Origin: Moellerella sp963519845
Lineage (GTDB): Bacteria > Pseudomonadota > Gammaproteobacteria > Enterobacterales > Enterobacteriaceae
Assembly (NCBI GenBank): GCA_963519845.1
Contig: CAUQNX010000001.1
Location: forward strand, 248,001 to 312,000
Length of the DNA stretch: 64,000 bases
Direction: 5' to 3'
Position numbers and translations under genes: made by a program
In this document: piece by piece, positions 43,906-53,400 of the stretch
How the letters are laid out: every line of letters begins with the position of its first letter
How positions within the stretch are numbered: the first letter of the stretch is position 1
The notes under the pieces: generated by a model
What the model saw: only the letters and a program-made list of their open reading frames with translations
Database searches by the model: none
Told to the model about the DNA's origin: nothing

Positions 43906-45783
43906 TTATTTCAATAACAATGTATTGATTTTACGAATGAACTGGTTTGGATCTTCCAGAGTACCTCGTTCTACAAAAAGAGCCTGATCGAGTAAAACAT
44001 CAATCCAATCCGCGAATTGAGATTCTTCTGTAATTTCCGAAACAACTTTGACTAAAGGATGTTCTGGATTCAGTTCAAAGTTATATTTCACTTCTGGCGC
44101 TGGCTGACCCGCAGCGGCAAACAATTTCGCCATTTGCGTACTCATTTCGTCAACACTAGTAGTCACAATCGCCGGTGTATCTGTTAAGCGGTGAGTTAAT
44201 TTGACATCTTTAACGCGTTCACCCAACAGAGTTTTCACACGAGTAACAAATGGCTCTAAAGCTTTATCCGCTTCTTCCTGCTCTAGTTTATTCTCACTAT
44301 CAGCTAATTTATCTAAAGACTCATCAGCTTTACTGACTGACTGGAATGTTTTACCTTCAAATTCAGATAGGTAATTCATCATCCACTCATCAATACGCTC
44401 GGATAATAACAGAACTTCAATACCTTTTTTGCGGAATAGTTCGAGATGTGGGCTGTTTTTCGCCGCAGAATAACCATCAGCAGTGATGTAATAAATTTTA
44501 TCTTGGCCTTCCGCCATACGACTAACATAATCTTCCAGCGAAACACTTTGCACTTCACTTTCAGTATGGGTCGATGCAAAACGTAGTAACTTAGCAATGG
44601 TTTCGCTATTAGCTGAATCTTCAGCTGGGCCTTCTTTCATCACTAAACCAAACTGCTGCCAGAATGTTTGGTATTTTTCTGGCTCACTTTTCGCCATTTT
44701 TTCCAGCATTTGCAGTACGCGCTTAGTCAGCGCACCACGTAAACTACGGGTAATTGCATTATCTTGCAGAATTTCACGGGAAACGTTTAATGGCAAATCG
44801 TTAGAATCTAACAGACCGCGAATAAAACGCAGATAATTAGGCATAAACAGTTCGGCATCATCCATAATAAAGACGCGCTGAACATAGAGTTTCAAACCAT
44901 GACTCTGGTCACGATTCCATAAATCAAAAGGTGCAGTTGAAGGGATATACAACAAACTAGTGTATTCTTGCTTACCTTCGACGCGATTATGGCTCCAAGT
45001 CAGTGGATCAGCGTAATCGTGAGAGATATGTTTATAAAATTCAACATACTCTTCATCTGAAATATCTGATTTACTGCGTGTCCATAAAGCTTTAGCTTTA
45101 TTGATTTTTTCCCAAGTTACAGTTCCGTCTTCTTCATTTTTAGTTTCAATTTCAACGGGTAATGCAATATGGTCAGAATATTTACTGATAATCGAACGCA
45201 GACGCCAATCATCTAAAAACTCAGCTTCGGCTTCGCGCAAATGCAGAGTGATTTCAGTTCCACGATCGGCCTTTTCAATATCAGCGATGGTATATTCACC
45301 TTCGCCAGCAGATTCCCAGTAAACGCCTTGATCAGCAGCTTCACCCGCCGCACGGCTGCGAACTTCAACTTTATCAGCCACAATAAAAGCAGAATAGAAA
45401 CCGACACCAAACTGACCAATTAGTTGGCTATCTTTGGCGCTATCTGAGCCCAATGTTTCTAAGAACGCTTTAGTACCGGATTTGGCAATAGTCCCGAGAT
45501 TATCGATCACTTCATCACGGCTCATACCAATACCGTTATCACTGATCGTCAGAGTGCGTTTCTCTTTATCTGCTGAGATACGAACGCGTAATTCACCATT
45601 ATTTTCATAAAGTTCTGGTTTAGAGAGTGCCAGAAAACGTAATTTATCCGCTGCATCAGATGCATTTGAAATCAGTTCACGCAGGAAAATTTCTTTATTC
45701 GAGTAAAGTGAGTGGATCATCAACTGGAGGAGTTGCTTTACTTCAGATTGAAAACCGCGTGTTTCTTGTCCTTTCATACTCAT
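43906..45783 (-). CDS. htpG: HtpG, Hsp90-family chaperone
   Basis: A 625-residue Hsp90 (E. coli 624). The N-terminal GHKL ATPase domain has LRELISNASDAADKLR, DNGIGMSRDEVIDNLGTIAKSG and GQFGVGFYSAF. The middle domain contains LYVQRVFIMDDAELFMPNYLRF and LNVSREILQ. The C-terminal dimerisation domain follows, without the MEEVD tail of eukaryotic forms. It remodels client proteins with DnaK. GAGG lies seven bases before the start. A sigma-32-type promoter lies upstream. Confidence 0.98.
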   Translation of the reverse strand: MSMKGQETRGFQSEVKQLLQLMIHSLYSNKEIFLRELISNASDAADKLRFLALSKPELYENNGELRVRISADKEKRTLTISDNGIGMSRDEVIDNLGTIAKSGTKAFLETLGSDSAKDSQLIGQFGVGFYSAFIVADKVEVRSRAAGEAADQGVYWESAGEGEYTIADIEKADRGTEITLHLREAEAEFLDDWRLRSIISKYSDHIALPVEIETKNEEDGTVTWEKINKAKALWTRSKSDISDEEYVEFYKHISHDYADPLTWSHNRVEGKQEYTSLLYIPSTAPFDLWNRDQSHGLKLYVQRVFIMDDAELFMPNYLRFIRGLLDSNDLPLNVSREILQDNAITRSLRGALTKRVLQMLEKMAKSEPEKYQTFWQQFGLVMKEGPAEDSANSETIAKLLRFASTHTESEVQSVSLEDYVSRMAEGQDKIYYITADGYSAAKNSPHLELFRKKGIEVLLLSERIDEWMMNYLSEFEGKTFQSVSKADESLDKLADSENKLEQEEADKALEPFVTRVKTLLGERVKDVKLTHRLTDTPAIVTTSVDEMSTQMAKLFAAAGQPAPEVKYNFELNPEHPLVKVVSEITEESQFADWIDVLLDQALFVERGTLEDPNQFIRKINTLLLK

Positions 45784-45835
45784 TTAATAGCCTCTATTCA
45801 AATCCAACGAGGAAAACCCCATAGCAATAGTCAAT

Positions 45836-45863
45836 ATTTGGGGGGCAAAATGGTAATTTCAAG
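45836..45863 (-). promoter_or_regulatory. Sigma-32 (heat shock) promoter of htpG
   Basis: On the minus strand CTTGAAA (45863-45857) is followed after 13 bases by CCCCAAAT (45843-45836). This is close to the sigma-32 consensus CTTGAAA-N11-16-CCCATNT and shares CTTGAAATTA with the E. coli htpG promoter as I recall it. Confidence 0.8.
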
Positions 45864-45963
45864 CGATAGCCGTTAAATAAATTCTATTTTAAGGTAAATC
45901 ATTTCAATTACACGGATTTGATAGGCAGGAATTATCGACTAATAGATAGGATAAATAAGGCAA

Positions 45964-45986
45964 GTGCCGGTAGCGGATACCAGCAC
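45964..45986 (-). terminator. Weak hairpin after recR
   Basis: GTGC-GGTA pairs with TACC-GCAC with a single mismatched pair and a 5-base loop, just past the recR stop. There is no proper U tract. Confidence 0.45.
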
Positions 45987-45991
45987 CTAGC

Positions 45992-46597
45992 TTAATAGAG
46001 GATACGCTGTCGCCCAGCTAAAGAGTGTGAAAGTGTTGTGCCATCAACCATTTCCAACTCGCCGCCCACAGGAACTCCATGAGCAATACGGCTAGCCATT
46101 ATCCCATACTGGCCGCACATAGAAGCAATATAGTTAGCGGTAGCTTCGCCTTCAACCGTCGGATTAGTAGCCAAAATAACCTCAGTCACGGTTTCGCTAG
46201 ATAAGCGTTCTTCAAGGCGATCAAGACCAATATCCATCGGGCCAATACCATCTAACGGAGACAAATGCCCCATTAAGACAAAATAACGGCCGGCAAATTG
46301 TCCTGTCTGCTCAATAGCATGAATATCTGCGGGACTCTCGACCACACAGATCTGCCCATTTTGCTGACGACGCACATTGGTACAGATATTACATTGGTCT
46401 TGCTCAGTAAATGTCCGGCAGTCTTGGCAATGGCCAATTTCAGACATTGCACGAGTCAATGCCTGAGCAAGGCGCATACCGCCACTTCTATCGCGTTGTA
46501 GCAAATTAAATGCCATACGCTGTGCTGATTTTGGCCCTACGCCCGGCAAGCAGCGTAGCGCCTCCATCAGCGACTCCAGAAGAGGACTGGTTTGCAT
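45992..46597 (-). CDS. recR: Recombination protein RecR
   Basis: A 201-residue protein that with RecO loads RecA at gaps (RecFOR pathway). It has an HhH segment (ALRCLPGVGPKSAQRMA), the zinc finger CQDCRTFTEQDQCNIC and the Toprim domain (QICVVESPADIHAIEQTG, ILATNPTVEGEATANYIA). Its start overlaps the ybaB stop as TAATG, so translation is coupled in the dnaX-ybaB-recR operon. Confidence 0.97.
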   Translation of the reverse strand: MQTSPLLESLMEALRCLPGVGPKSAQRMAFNLLQRDRSGGMRLAQALTRAMSEIGHCQDCRTFTEQDQCNICTNVRRQQNGQICVVESPADIHAIEQTGQFAGRYFVLMGHLSPLDGIGPMDIGLDRLEERLSSETVTEVILATNPTVEGEATANYIASMCGQYGIMASRIAHGVPVGGELEMVDGTTLSHSLAGRQRILY

Positions 46598-46926
46598 TAA
46601 AATGGCATCTTCATGCCGGGTGGTAATTGCATTCCGCTAGAAACACCGGCCATTTTTTCTTTCTGGATCTCAGCAATACGACGAGCAGCATCATTAAATG
46701 CAGCAGCTATCAGATCTTCCAGCATATCCTTGTCATCTTCCATCAGACTTGGATCTATTTCGACACGACGACAGTTATGTGCACCGTTGATCGTTATTTT
46801 GACTAGTCCAGCACCCGATTCGCCAGTCGCTTCCATTAAAGCGATCTCTTCTTGGGCTTGCTGCATTTTATCTTGCATTTGCTGGGCCTGTTTCATCAGG
46901 TTACCCAAACCACCTTTACCAAACAT
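46597..46926 (-). CDS. ybaB: YbaB nucleoid-associated protein
   Basis: A 109-residue YbaB/EbfC-family DNA-binding protein. A Gln/Met-rich N-terminal helix (LMKQAQQMQDKMQQAQEEIA) precedes a small beta sheet (GLVKITINGAHNCRRVEIDPSLM) and a C-terminal helix. It forms a tweezer-like dimer. It lies between dnaX and recR as in most gamma-proteobacteria. Confidence 0.96.
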   Translation of the reverse strand: MFGKGGLGNLMKQAQQMQDKMQQAQEEIALMEATGESGAGLVKITINGAHNCRRVEIDPSLMEDDKDMLEDLIAAAFNDAARRIAEIQKEKMAGVSSGMQLPPGMKMPF

Positions 46927-46977
46927 AATAATCTCTCATAACGATGGCTACAGCGCGATCAATTCAGACTGTAGCAG

Positions 46978-48918
46978 TTAAACGGGGCGAATACTCTCTT
47001 CATCAAGCTGCGCATCAAACATCGAACGCAACTTTAGAATTGTTTTATCCGCAATAATGGACTGACGTGCTTGAGCCAGCTTTTCTTCATATATAGCTTG
47101 TCGCCATTCTAGCGGCGTTTTCATTGTCGTATTATCGTCCTGAATAATATTCAGTTCAATAGGCATACCACAAAGTTCATTCAGCGCTTCCAAAAGTGTC
47201 TTATGGGCTGGCGCTGTATGCAGATGACGCTGAGCGGAGCGCAAATGCAATATGATTTGCGCTTCACCTATTTGTTCTTTATATGAGTTCAAGGCCAATT
47301 GTTCAACTAGCTTTGGTATTTTTAGTTCAAAAATTTGTGCTGACCACTCATCTCGTTCACGCCCTTCCTCGGCAATTCTCGCTGCCAATTCTGGGGTTTT
47401 CTCATATTCCAACGCCTCTTTAATTTCAGCTGGCGTATTGGTAACTTTGACTTCAGGCTCTTCTTTAGTTTGTGAACGCCACTGATAAGGTGCTGGTTTC
47501 TCTTTCTTAGGTGCGGCCTTAACTTTGTCGACATTATTTTGTTGGCGCTGTGCTGATACCGCCGCTAATCGCTCCAGTGTGCCCATCACCGGCTTAGCTT
47601 GATTGGACTGAGCCGGCTTAGCTTTTTTTGCTGGAGCCCCCTCATCAGAAGGGGTCTGTAGCGATTGTCGAGCCTTGAGCATCTGTAATGTCGGACTATT
47701 TTCTAGCGTAGGGCTAATTGTCGGAGGCACCGCTGAGCTACGCACATTATTATAGTTCGCTGGCGCCTCTAATGACTTTCCCATAACTTGAGAGCCGCCC
47801 ATCAAAGGTTGTGGGTGCTCTTCAATAATACTTTTTGGATGAAAAGCTAGTGCTCTTAGCAGGGCCATTTCAACGCCCATACGCCGCTCTGGCGCATAAG
47901 CTAACTCTTTTCTGCCCACCAGCAAGGTTTGATAATAGAGCTGTAAATCTGCCGGAGAGAGGCTTCTAGCCAGTAGTCGAAGACGCCCATCAATCGATGA
48001 AGGATCAGTTTCATTGACCGCAGGCAGTAGCTGGATCATGGCAACACGATGCAACAAGGAGAGAGTTTCAACCAGCAAATTTTCCCAGTCTGCACCCCGT
48101 ATCGCCGCCTGTTCCACTAGGGTCATTACAGCCACACCATCAGCTTTTACCAAGGCTTCAATAATCGCCAAAGGCTGCTCATCATCGAGTGTGCCCAACA
48201 TTTGGCTGACGATATCCGAGGTCACTCGCCCTTGGCCCATAGCAATAGCTTGATCGGCCAGACTTAAGGCATCGCGCATACTGCCATCGGCGGCTCGAGC
48301 AATCAGCTGCCTTGCGCGATTGTCACTTTCGATCTCTTCAGCTGCTAGAATATGCTCCAACTGACCACTTATCTGGCTAATATCAAGAGCCTTCAAATGG
48401 AACTGTAAGCAGCGTGACAATATAGTCACGGGTAATTTTTGTGGATCTGTTGTGGCTAGCAGAAATTTCACATGCTCGGGTGGCTCTTCCAAGGTTTTCA
48501 ATAGGGCATTGAAACTATGGCGAGAGAGCATATGCACTTCATCGATCAGATAAACTTTAAAGCGTCCTCGTGCTGGCGCATACTGGACGTTATCCAATAA
48601 TTCCCGCGTATCTTCAACTTTTGTGCGTGAGGCCGCATCAATTTCAATTAAATCGACAAATCTACCCTGTTCAATTTCGAGGCAGTTCGCACATTGACCA
48701 CATGGATTTTGTGTTATCCCCGTTTCGCAGTTAAGACCTTTAGCGAATAAACGGGCGATACTAGTTTTTCCGACACCGCGAGTGCCAGAAAAGAGATAAG
48801 CGTGATGTAGACGATGGTGCTCAAGACCGTTCGCCAATGCCGTCAGCACATGTTGCTGACCAACTACATCCGAAAATTTTTGGGGGCGCCACTTACGGGC
48901 AAGTACCTGATAGCTCAT
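46978..48918 (-). CDS. dnaX: DNA polymerase III tau subunit (and gamma by frameshifting)
   Basis: The full-length tau has 646 residues from MSYQVLARKWRPQKFSDVVGQ; an earlier in-frame Met lies before GGAATTC and is not used by relatives. The clamp-loader ATPase has Walker A GTRGVGKTS, the zinc module CGQCANCLEIEQG, DEVHMLSRHSF and the SRC arginine finger in TILSRCLQFH. Domain III follows to about residue 370, then a low-complexity linker and the C-terminal domain that binds DnaB and the polymerase core. A slippery A7 run at codons 430-432 should also give a 433-residue gamma form. It heads dnaX-ybaB-recR. Confidence 0.97.
   Translation of the reverse strand: MSYQVLARKWRPQKFSDVVGQQHVLTALANGLEHHRLHHAYLFSGTRGVGKTSIARLFAKGLNCETGITQNPCGQCANCLEIEQGRFVDLIEIDAASRTKVEDTRELLDNVQYAPARGRFKVYLIDEVHMLSRHSFNALLKTLEEPPEHVKFLLATTDPQKLPVTILSRCLQFHLKALDISQISGQLEHILAAEEIESDNRARQLIARAADGSMRDALSLADQAIAMGQGRVTSDIVSQMLGTLDDEQPLAIIEALVKADGVAVMTLVEQAAIRGADWENLLVETLSLLHRVAMIQLLPAVNETDPSSIDGRLRLLARSLSPADLQLYYQTLLVGRKELAYAPERRMGVEMALLRALAFHPKSIIEEHPQPLMGGSQVMGKSLEAPANYNNVRSSAVPPTISPTLENSPTLQMLKARQSLQTPSDEGAPAKKAKPAQSNQAKPVMGTLERLAAVSAQRQQNNVDKVKAAPKKEKPAPYQWRSQTKEEPEVKVTNTPAEIKEALEYEKTPELAARIAEEGRERDEWSAQIFELKIPKLVEQLALNSYKEQIGEAQIILHLRSAQRHLHTAPAHKTLLEALNELCGMPIELNIIQDDNTTMKTPLEWRQAIYEEKLAQARQSIIADKTILKLRSMFDAQLDEESIRPV
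47589..47642 (-). promoter_or_regulatory. Programmed -1 frameshift signal in dnaX
   Basis: Reading the minus strand: an internal Shine-Dalgarno-like AGGGGG (47642-47637), seven bases, the slippery heptamer A-AAA-AAA (47629-47623) in codons GCA-AAA-AAA, six bases, and a stem CCGGCT/AGCCGG (47616-47611 with 47594-47589). After a -1 slip the next codons are AGC and TAA, so gamma would end Lys-Lys-Ser after 433 residues. E. coli gamma is 431 residues and made by the same kind of cassette. Confidence 0.9.
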
Positions 48919-49014
48919 GAATTCCGCAATGATTAAACATGATGATAGTGCCATGCTACCACAGCCTCCCCTATCGCGGCGAGGCTATGATAAAAATTGT
49001 CGAGCTGAAGTGAA

Positions 49015-49566
49015 TTAGTGTCCGGGGAAATCGAGTAGGCTAAAAGTATGAATTCCTTCTTTTTCAAGACGTTCAATTCCACCTAAGTCAGGCAAGCAGA
49101 TCACAAAAGCAGCTTCAATAACATCGCCACCAAGCTGTTTGATCATTTTTGCCGTCGCTTCGATCGTGCCGCCAGTGGCCAGCAAATCATCAATAGCCAC
49201 AACGCGATCACCGGGTTGAATGCTATCTTTATGAATTTCCAGCGTATCTGAGCCATATTCGAGATCATAGCTGATGCTCAAAACTTCACGCGGCAATTTG
49301 CCTTTTTTACGCACAGGAATAAAACCTATGCCTAATTGCAAAGCGACAGGGGCGCCGAAGAGAAATCCTCGCGCTTCCGTACCGACAATTTTTGTGATGC
49401 CTTTATCTTTGTAATGCTCGGCCAATAAATCAATCGTTGCCTGATAGGCCGTCGGATTATCTAATAGCGTGGTAATATCTCTAAATAGTATGCCTTTTTT
49501 GGGATAATCAACAATAGTGGCAATACTTTCTCTAATTAATTGCAGTTTTTGCTCTTTAGCAGTCAT
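49015..49566 (-). CDS. apt: Adenine phosphoribosyltransferase
   Basis: A 183-residue type I phosphoribosyltransferase (same length as E. coli) that makes AMP from adenine and PRPP. The start MTAKEQKLQLIRESI is chosen by family length; a longer in-frame form adds a hydrophobic tail not seen in relatives. Motifs are YPKKGILFRDITTLL, GTEARGFLFGAPVAL and the PRPP site VVAIDDLLATGGTIEA. It sits about 100 bases upstream of dnaX as in E. coli and is divergent from priC. Confidence 0.96.
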   Translation of the reverse strand: MTAKEQKLQLIRESIATIVDYPKKGILFRDITTLLDNPTAYQATIDLLAEHYKDKGITKIVGTEARGFLFGAPVALQLGIGFIPVRKKGKLPREVLSISYDLEYGSDTLEIHKDSIQPGDRVVAIDDLLATGGTIEATAKMIKQLGGDVIEAAFVICLPDLGGIERLEKEGIHTFSLLDFPGH

Positions 49567-49713
49567 AATCGGGGCCAATATAGATAATAAAAACTCAAGC
49601 GTAGAATCTATGCAAAGTACCATAGAAATGCAATATAAAGCCGTATATTTGATGCGAATTTCTATTGCGGAAAGTCAATAAACTGTCATTTAACGGGCTA
49701 ATTGGAATTTAAT

Positions 49714-50262
49714 ATGAAAACACAAACGCTGTTAGCCGCACTAAAAACGCAAATTGAACATCTTGAGCAGCGGGTACTACCTCTCTCTGATAATCCCTTT
49801 GAATTAGCTCGCTTTGATAGAAGTTTATTTAATCATCGCAGTATTAAATTAGGTGATTGCTTAGATGATATTCGCAAACACTATGATCAACTTTGTCACT
49901 CTGTCTCTCTCGCTCACTCGCAACAAGTGGTTTTTTTAGCCGAGAAAATTGTTTGTCAGATCCAAGCACTTTCCAGAGAAATCTCAACGCAGCCGCTACG
50001 AGATAAAGAGACCCAGTATAGCCAAAAGAAAAGTAATATCGATTTATATGAGCGATTAACCCAACATCAGGGTTATGAACGTCGACTAGTTGCCATGATT
50101 GATGATCGCGAATTAACCTTAAATCAGCAAACGAATCCTGCTAAGCGTCATAAATTACAACAGGAGATCGCTGCGCTAGCGGGTCGTTTATATCGTTGTC
50201 GTTTAGCACTACAACGCATTGATAAATCTATAGAACAGCAAGAAAGTTTATATCATGATTAG
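49714..50262 (+). CDS. priC: Primosomal replication protein PriC
   Basis: A 182-residue helical, basic and Gln-rich protein (E. coli 175). Segments such as LKTQIEHLEQRVLPLSDNPFELARFDRSLF, and RLTQHQGYERRLVAMIDDRE near the C-terminus, match PriC. It recognises stalled forks and loads DnaB with DnaC. Start Met at 49714 is preceded by TTGGAA. rsmS follows 50 bases later. Confidence 0.92.
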   Translation: MKTQTLLAALKTQIEHLEQRVLPLSDNPFELARFDRSLFNHRSIKLGDCLDDIRKHYDQLCHSVSLAHSQQVVFLAEKIVCQIQALSREISTQPLRDKETQYSQKKSNIDLYERLTQHQGYERRLVAMIDDRELTLNQQTNPAKRHKLQQEIAALAGRLYRCRLALQRIDKSIEQQESLYHD

Positions 50263-50312
50263 CTTTTCACACAGTATATAATATCAAGCCAATAATTCCC
50301 AAAGGAGCACTT

Positions 50313-50474
50313 ATGAGCAATATTGATCAAGCACCAGAAGAAGTGCAGCTTGCGGTTGATCTTATTTTTTTATTTGAATCTAATAAAATCGATGACGAAA
50401 TTGTTCTCAAAGCACTAGAAATTGTTAAGCAAGACTACCTCAAAAAGCAGAACCTGAATCAGAGCAACAAATGA
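50313..50474 (+). CDS. rsmS: RsmS (YbaM), small pleiotropic regulator
   Basis: A 53-residue protein, exactly the length of E. coli YbaM, with a strong RBS (AAGGAG). The sequence begins MSNIDQAPEEVQLAVDLIFL and contains ALEIVKQDYLKK, matching E. coli (APDDVKLAVDLIVLLEEN and ALDIVKRDYEKK). In soft-rot bacteria RsmS links to Rsm regulation. The position between priC and mscK is the usual one. Confidence 0.92.
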   Translation: MSNIDQAPEEVQLAVDLIFLFESNKIDDEIVLKALEIVKQDYLKKQNLNQSNK

Positions 50475-50489
50475 GTTTAATTATTATCG

Positions 50490-53400
50490 TTACTCTGTTT
50501 CATTTCCATCATCAAGGGGCTTATTATTAGGCGCGCGTTTAACTTCCTGCGTTTCCTCACCATTCGCATTATGAAGATGTACCTCAAGCTGGTTAAAGGC
50601 AATATTAATTTGATTTTCACGACATAATTTGTCAATAGCCCTATTTACCTCATCAGTAGTAACACCGCGATCACCAATCTGACGTACATAAAAACGTAAT
50701 TCATGATCTAAGGTGCTAGCACCAAACCCTGTAAAATAGGCACCTGGTGCAGGATCACGCATTACATTGGCGTTTTCTGTTGCCGCGCGCAGCAATACCT
50801 GTTTTACCTTATCCAAATCAGAACCATAGGCGACACCCAATGCCACTGTGATACGAGTTACGGTATCTGACAGTGACCAGTTTATTAATCGCTCAGTCAC
50901 AAAAGCTTTATTAGGGATAATCACTTCTTTGCTATCAAAATCAATAATAGTGGTGGCTCGAATACGAATTTTACTAACCGTTCCTGAGTAAGTACCGATA
51001 GTCACCGTATCGCCAATGCGGATAGGTCGTTCAAATAGCAAGATAATACCAGAGACAAAGTTAGCAAAAATCTCTTGCAGACCAAAACCAAGACCGAAGG
51101 TTAATGCAGCCGCTAGCCATTGTAGCTTATTCCATGTCACACCCAATGCGCCCATAGAGGCGATGGTGCCAATCCCAATAATAATATAAGTGAGCAGTGT
51201 GGTAATAGCATAAGTTGAGCCCTGCCGTAATTTTAATCTTGATAAAACAAGCACTTCAAGTAGACCAGGAAGATTTCGAGTCATCACCCAGGCCACGCCG
51301 ATAATCACCAGCGCTAAAATCAAGTCCGCTAAAGTAACGGCTTGCAGAGCAGCTCCGCCATCGATTGAAACTGAGGCGGAGTTCCACAAAGTGACACTGT
51401 TTAAGAAGGACAATATGGTGATAAAATCAGACCAAATGGCGTAGAACGCAATGGTAAAAATAAAGAATAAGGTCATTGTGGTTAAGCGCAATGATTGCTG
51501 ACTAATAAGGTCAATCGACATAGCCGGCTCTTTTATTGGCTCATTCTCTTGGTCCTCTTTACTTTGCATCTCACGCCGTTCAATCGCCCGCTGATAGGCT
51601 AATTTGCGCGCTGCTAACGTTAATCCGCGTAAGCAAGTGTTATAAACGATATACCACAGCAGCAATAGATACAGACTATCAACCCAGCGGTTTGCCAGCC
51701 TTAAAGTGGTATAATAATAACCGGCCATCATCAGACCGATCAGAATTAATGGCGAGAAAGTCAGCAATGTCACTATAATCGAGCGAGTTAGATGGTTACT
51801 ACTCTCTTTCCAAACATCGCGACAAAATGGCAGAGTAAAAATAAATATCATTAATAAGCAAACTGAGACCACCAGTTGACCAATAACATCATTGGCTAAG
51901 CGCAGTGGATAGTTAATTCCGTAAGTAGACCAGTAAATTAAAGGCAACAATGGAATTGCTAGATTGGCTAACTGGCGTCGAGCTCGACTTGCCAATGCCC
52001 TATCAATAGCAAAATGCTGTTCTGCAATGCCGCCCGATTTCACCACGCGATAGCTAAATTCAAACAACACCCAAAAAATAGCAAATTGCTGGAAGAAGGC
52101 CCAAATAAAGCTACCTTGTGCATCACCGGTCTTTAAAAACCAGTAACCAATGGCGATAGCAATTAATGAGGTGGGTAATGTTTGAATTAACGTCAATAAT
52201 AGTGCTTGGGGAGTATTTAATTGATTATCTTGCGATAAACGTTTTACTTGGCTATTTATTTGTTGCAAGCGAATATTCACTTTTTTATTCAGCCAGATAA
52301 AGACGAATGCAATAAATAAAAGTGGGATAGTGACAGGTAATGAACTTATTAATCCTTTCTGTAAGCTATTCCAAGACCAAGTAAATTCAAGGGATTCTAA
52401 CTCCTGCTGCGCAGCACTAGGAAAAGCCGCTAACCAGGTTAAATCCATAGGTTTATTACTATTCACCCAAAATATCTGCTGAGCCAATGTCTCTTCTAAT
52501 GAGGTAATCACATTTAACAGTTGTTTTTGCGCCAATTGTAAATTAATCGCTTGTGATATTTGCCCACCCAGCTGGCTATTTAATTGATCTAATAGATCAC
52601 GTCTGACATCTAATAACTCTTCTAATACATTTTTCTCTTCCGCAGACAGATGATAAGCCACTTGATTATCGGTCAAGCGCTTGCTCTGAGCGACCTCGAG
52701 AGATTTTATATAGTCTGATGTCTGATATAAAGCGTCACGTTGCTGATTTACATCAAATTGCTCAAGACGTAGATCGGCAATAGTATTAGGTAGGTTTTTG
52801 GTCAGAATATCTGGCGGAAGATTAATTTGTTCCTGAAATAAGATTCGAGATAATAATAAGCTGCCGCGTAATACATTAATTTGCTCTTTTAAGTTTTGCT
52901 CAGCCTGAGTCGCCCTTTCCAACCAAGCATTGACCCTAATACTATTTTGTACCATCCGATTATTTTCTTGCGTAATAGAAATTAACCGTTCACTTAACTG
53001 CTGGTTACTGGCTGTTTCTTTTTGAATCAAGGGATTACTGATGGTTTCTGGATTAGCAGAAGAGCTACTCTGTACTTCACGCGCGGTCTCTTCAGAATCG
53101 CCTAAACGCTGATCATTAATACTGCTTTGAGCCGACTGAATACGATGTTCTAGCTGCTCAATAATAGAAGCGGCATAATCGCGCTGTTTCTGTAATACAT
53201 CTTGTAATTGAGTATTGGCTTGTAAAACACGTTTTTGAAAATCGTTCTGTTGCTGACGGTAATATTGCTCTATTTGTAGCAACTCTATTTGAGTGTTTCT
53301 TAGTGGCGCCGAATTCATCAGGGCACCATTTAACTCGCTACGAATATCCTGAAGATAGCGAGCATTATCTAACATTATCGCTTGAGCACGCTCTGGCTGA

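Noticed and set aside
46613..46981. A 122-codon open frame antisense to ybaB
   Set aside because: It mirrors a well-conserved gene, and the apparent protein is Ser/Ile-rich without a family resemblance.
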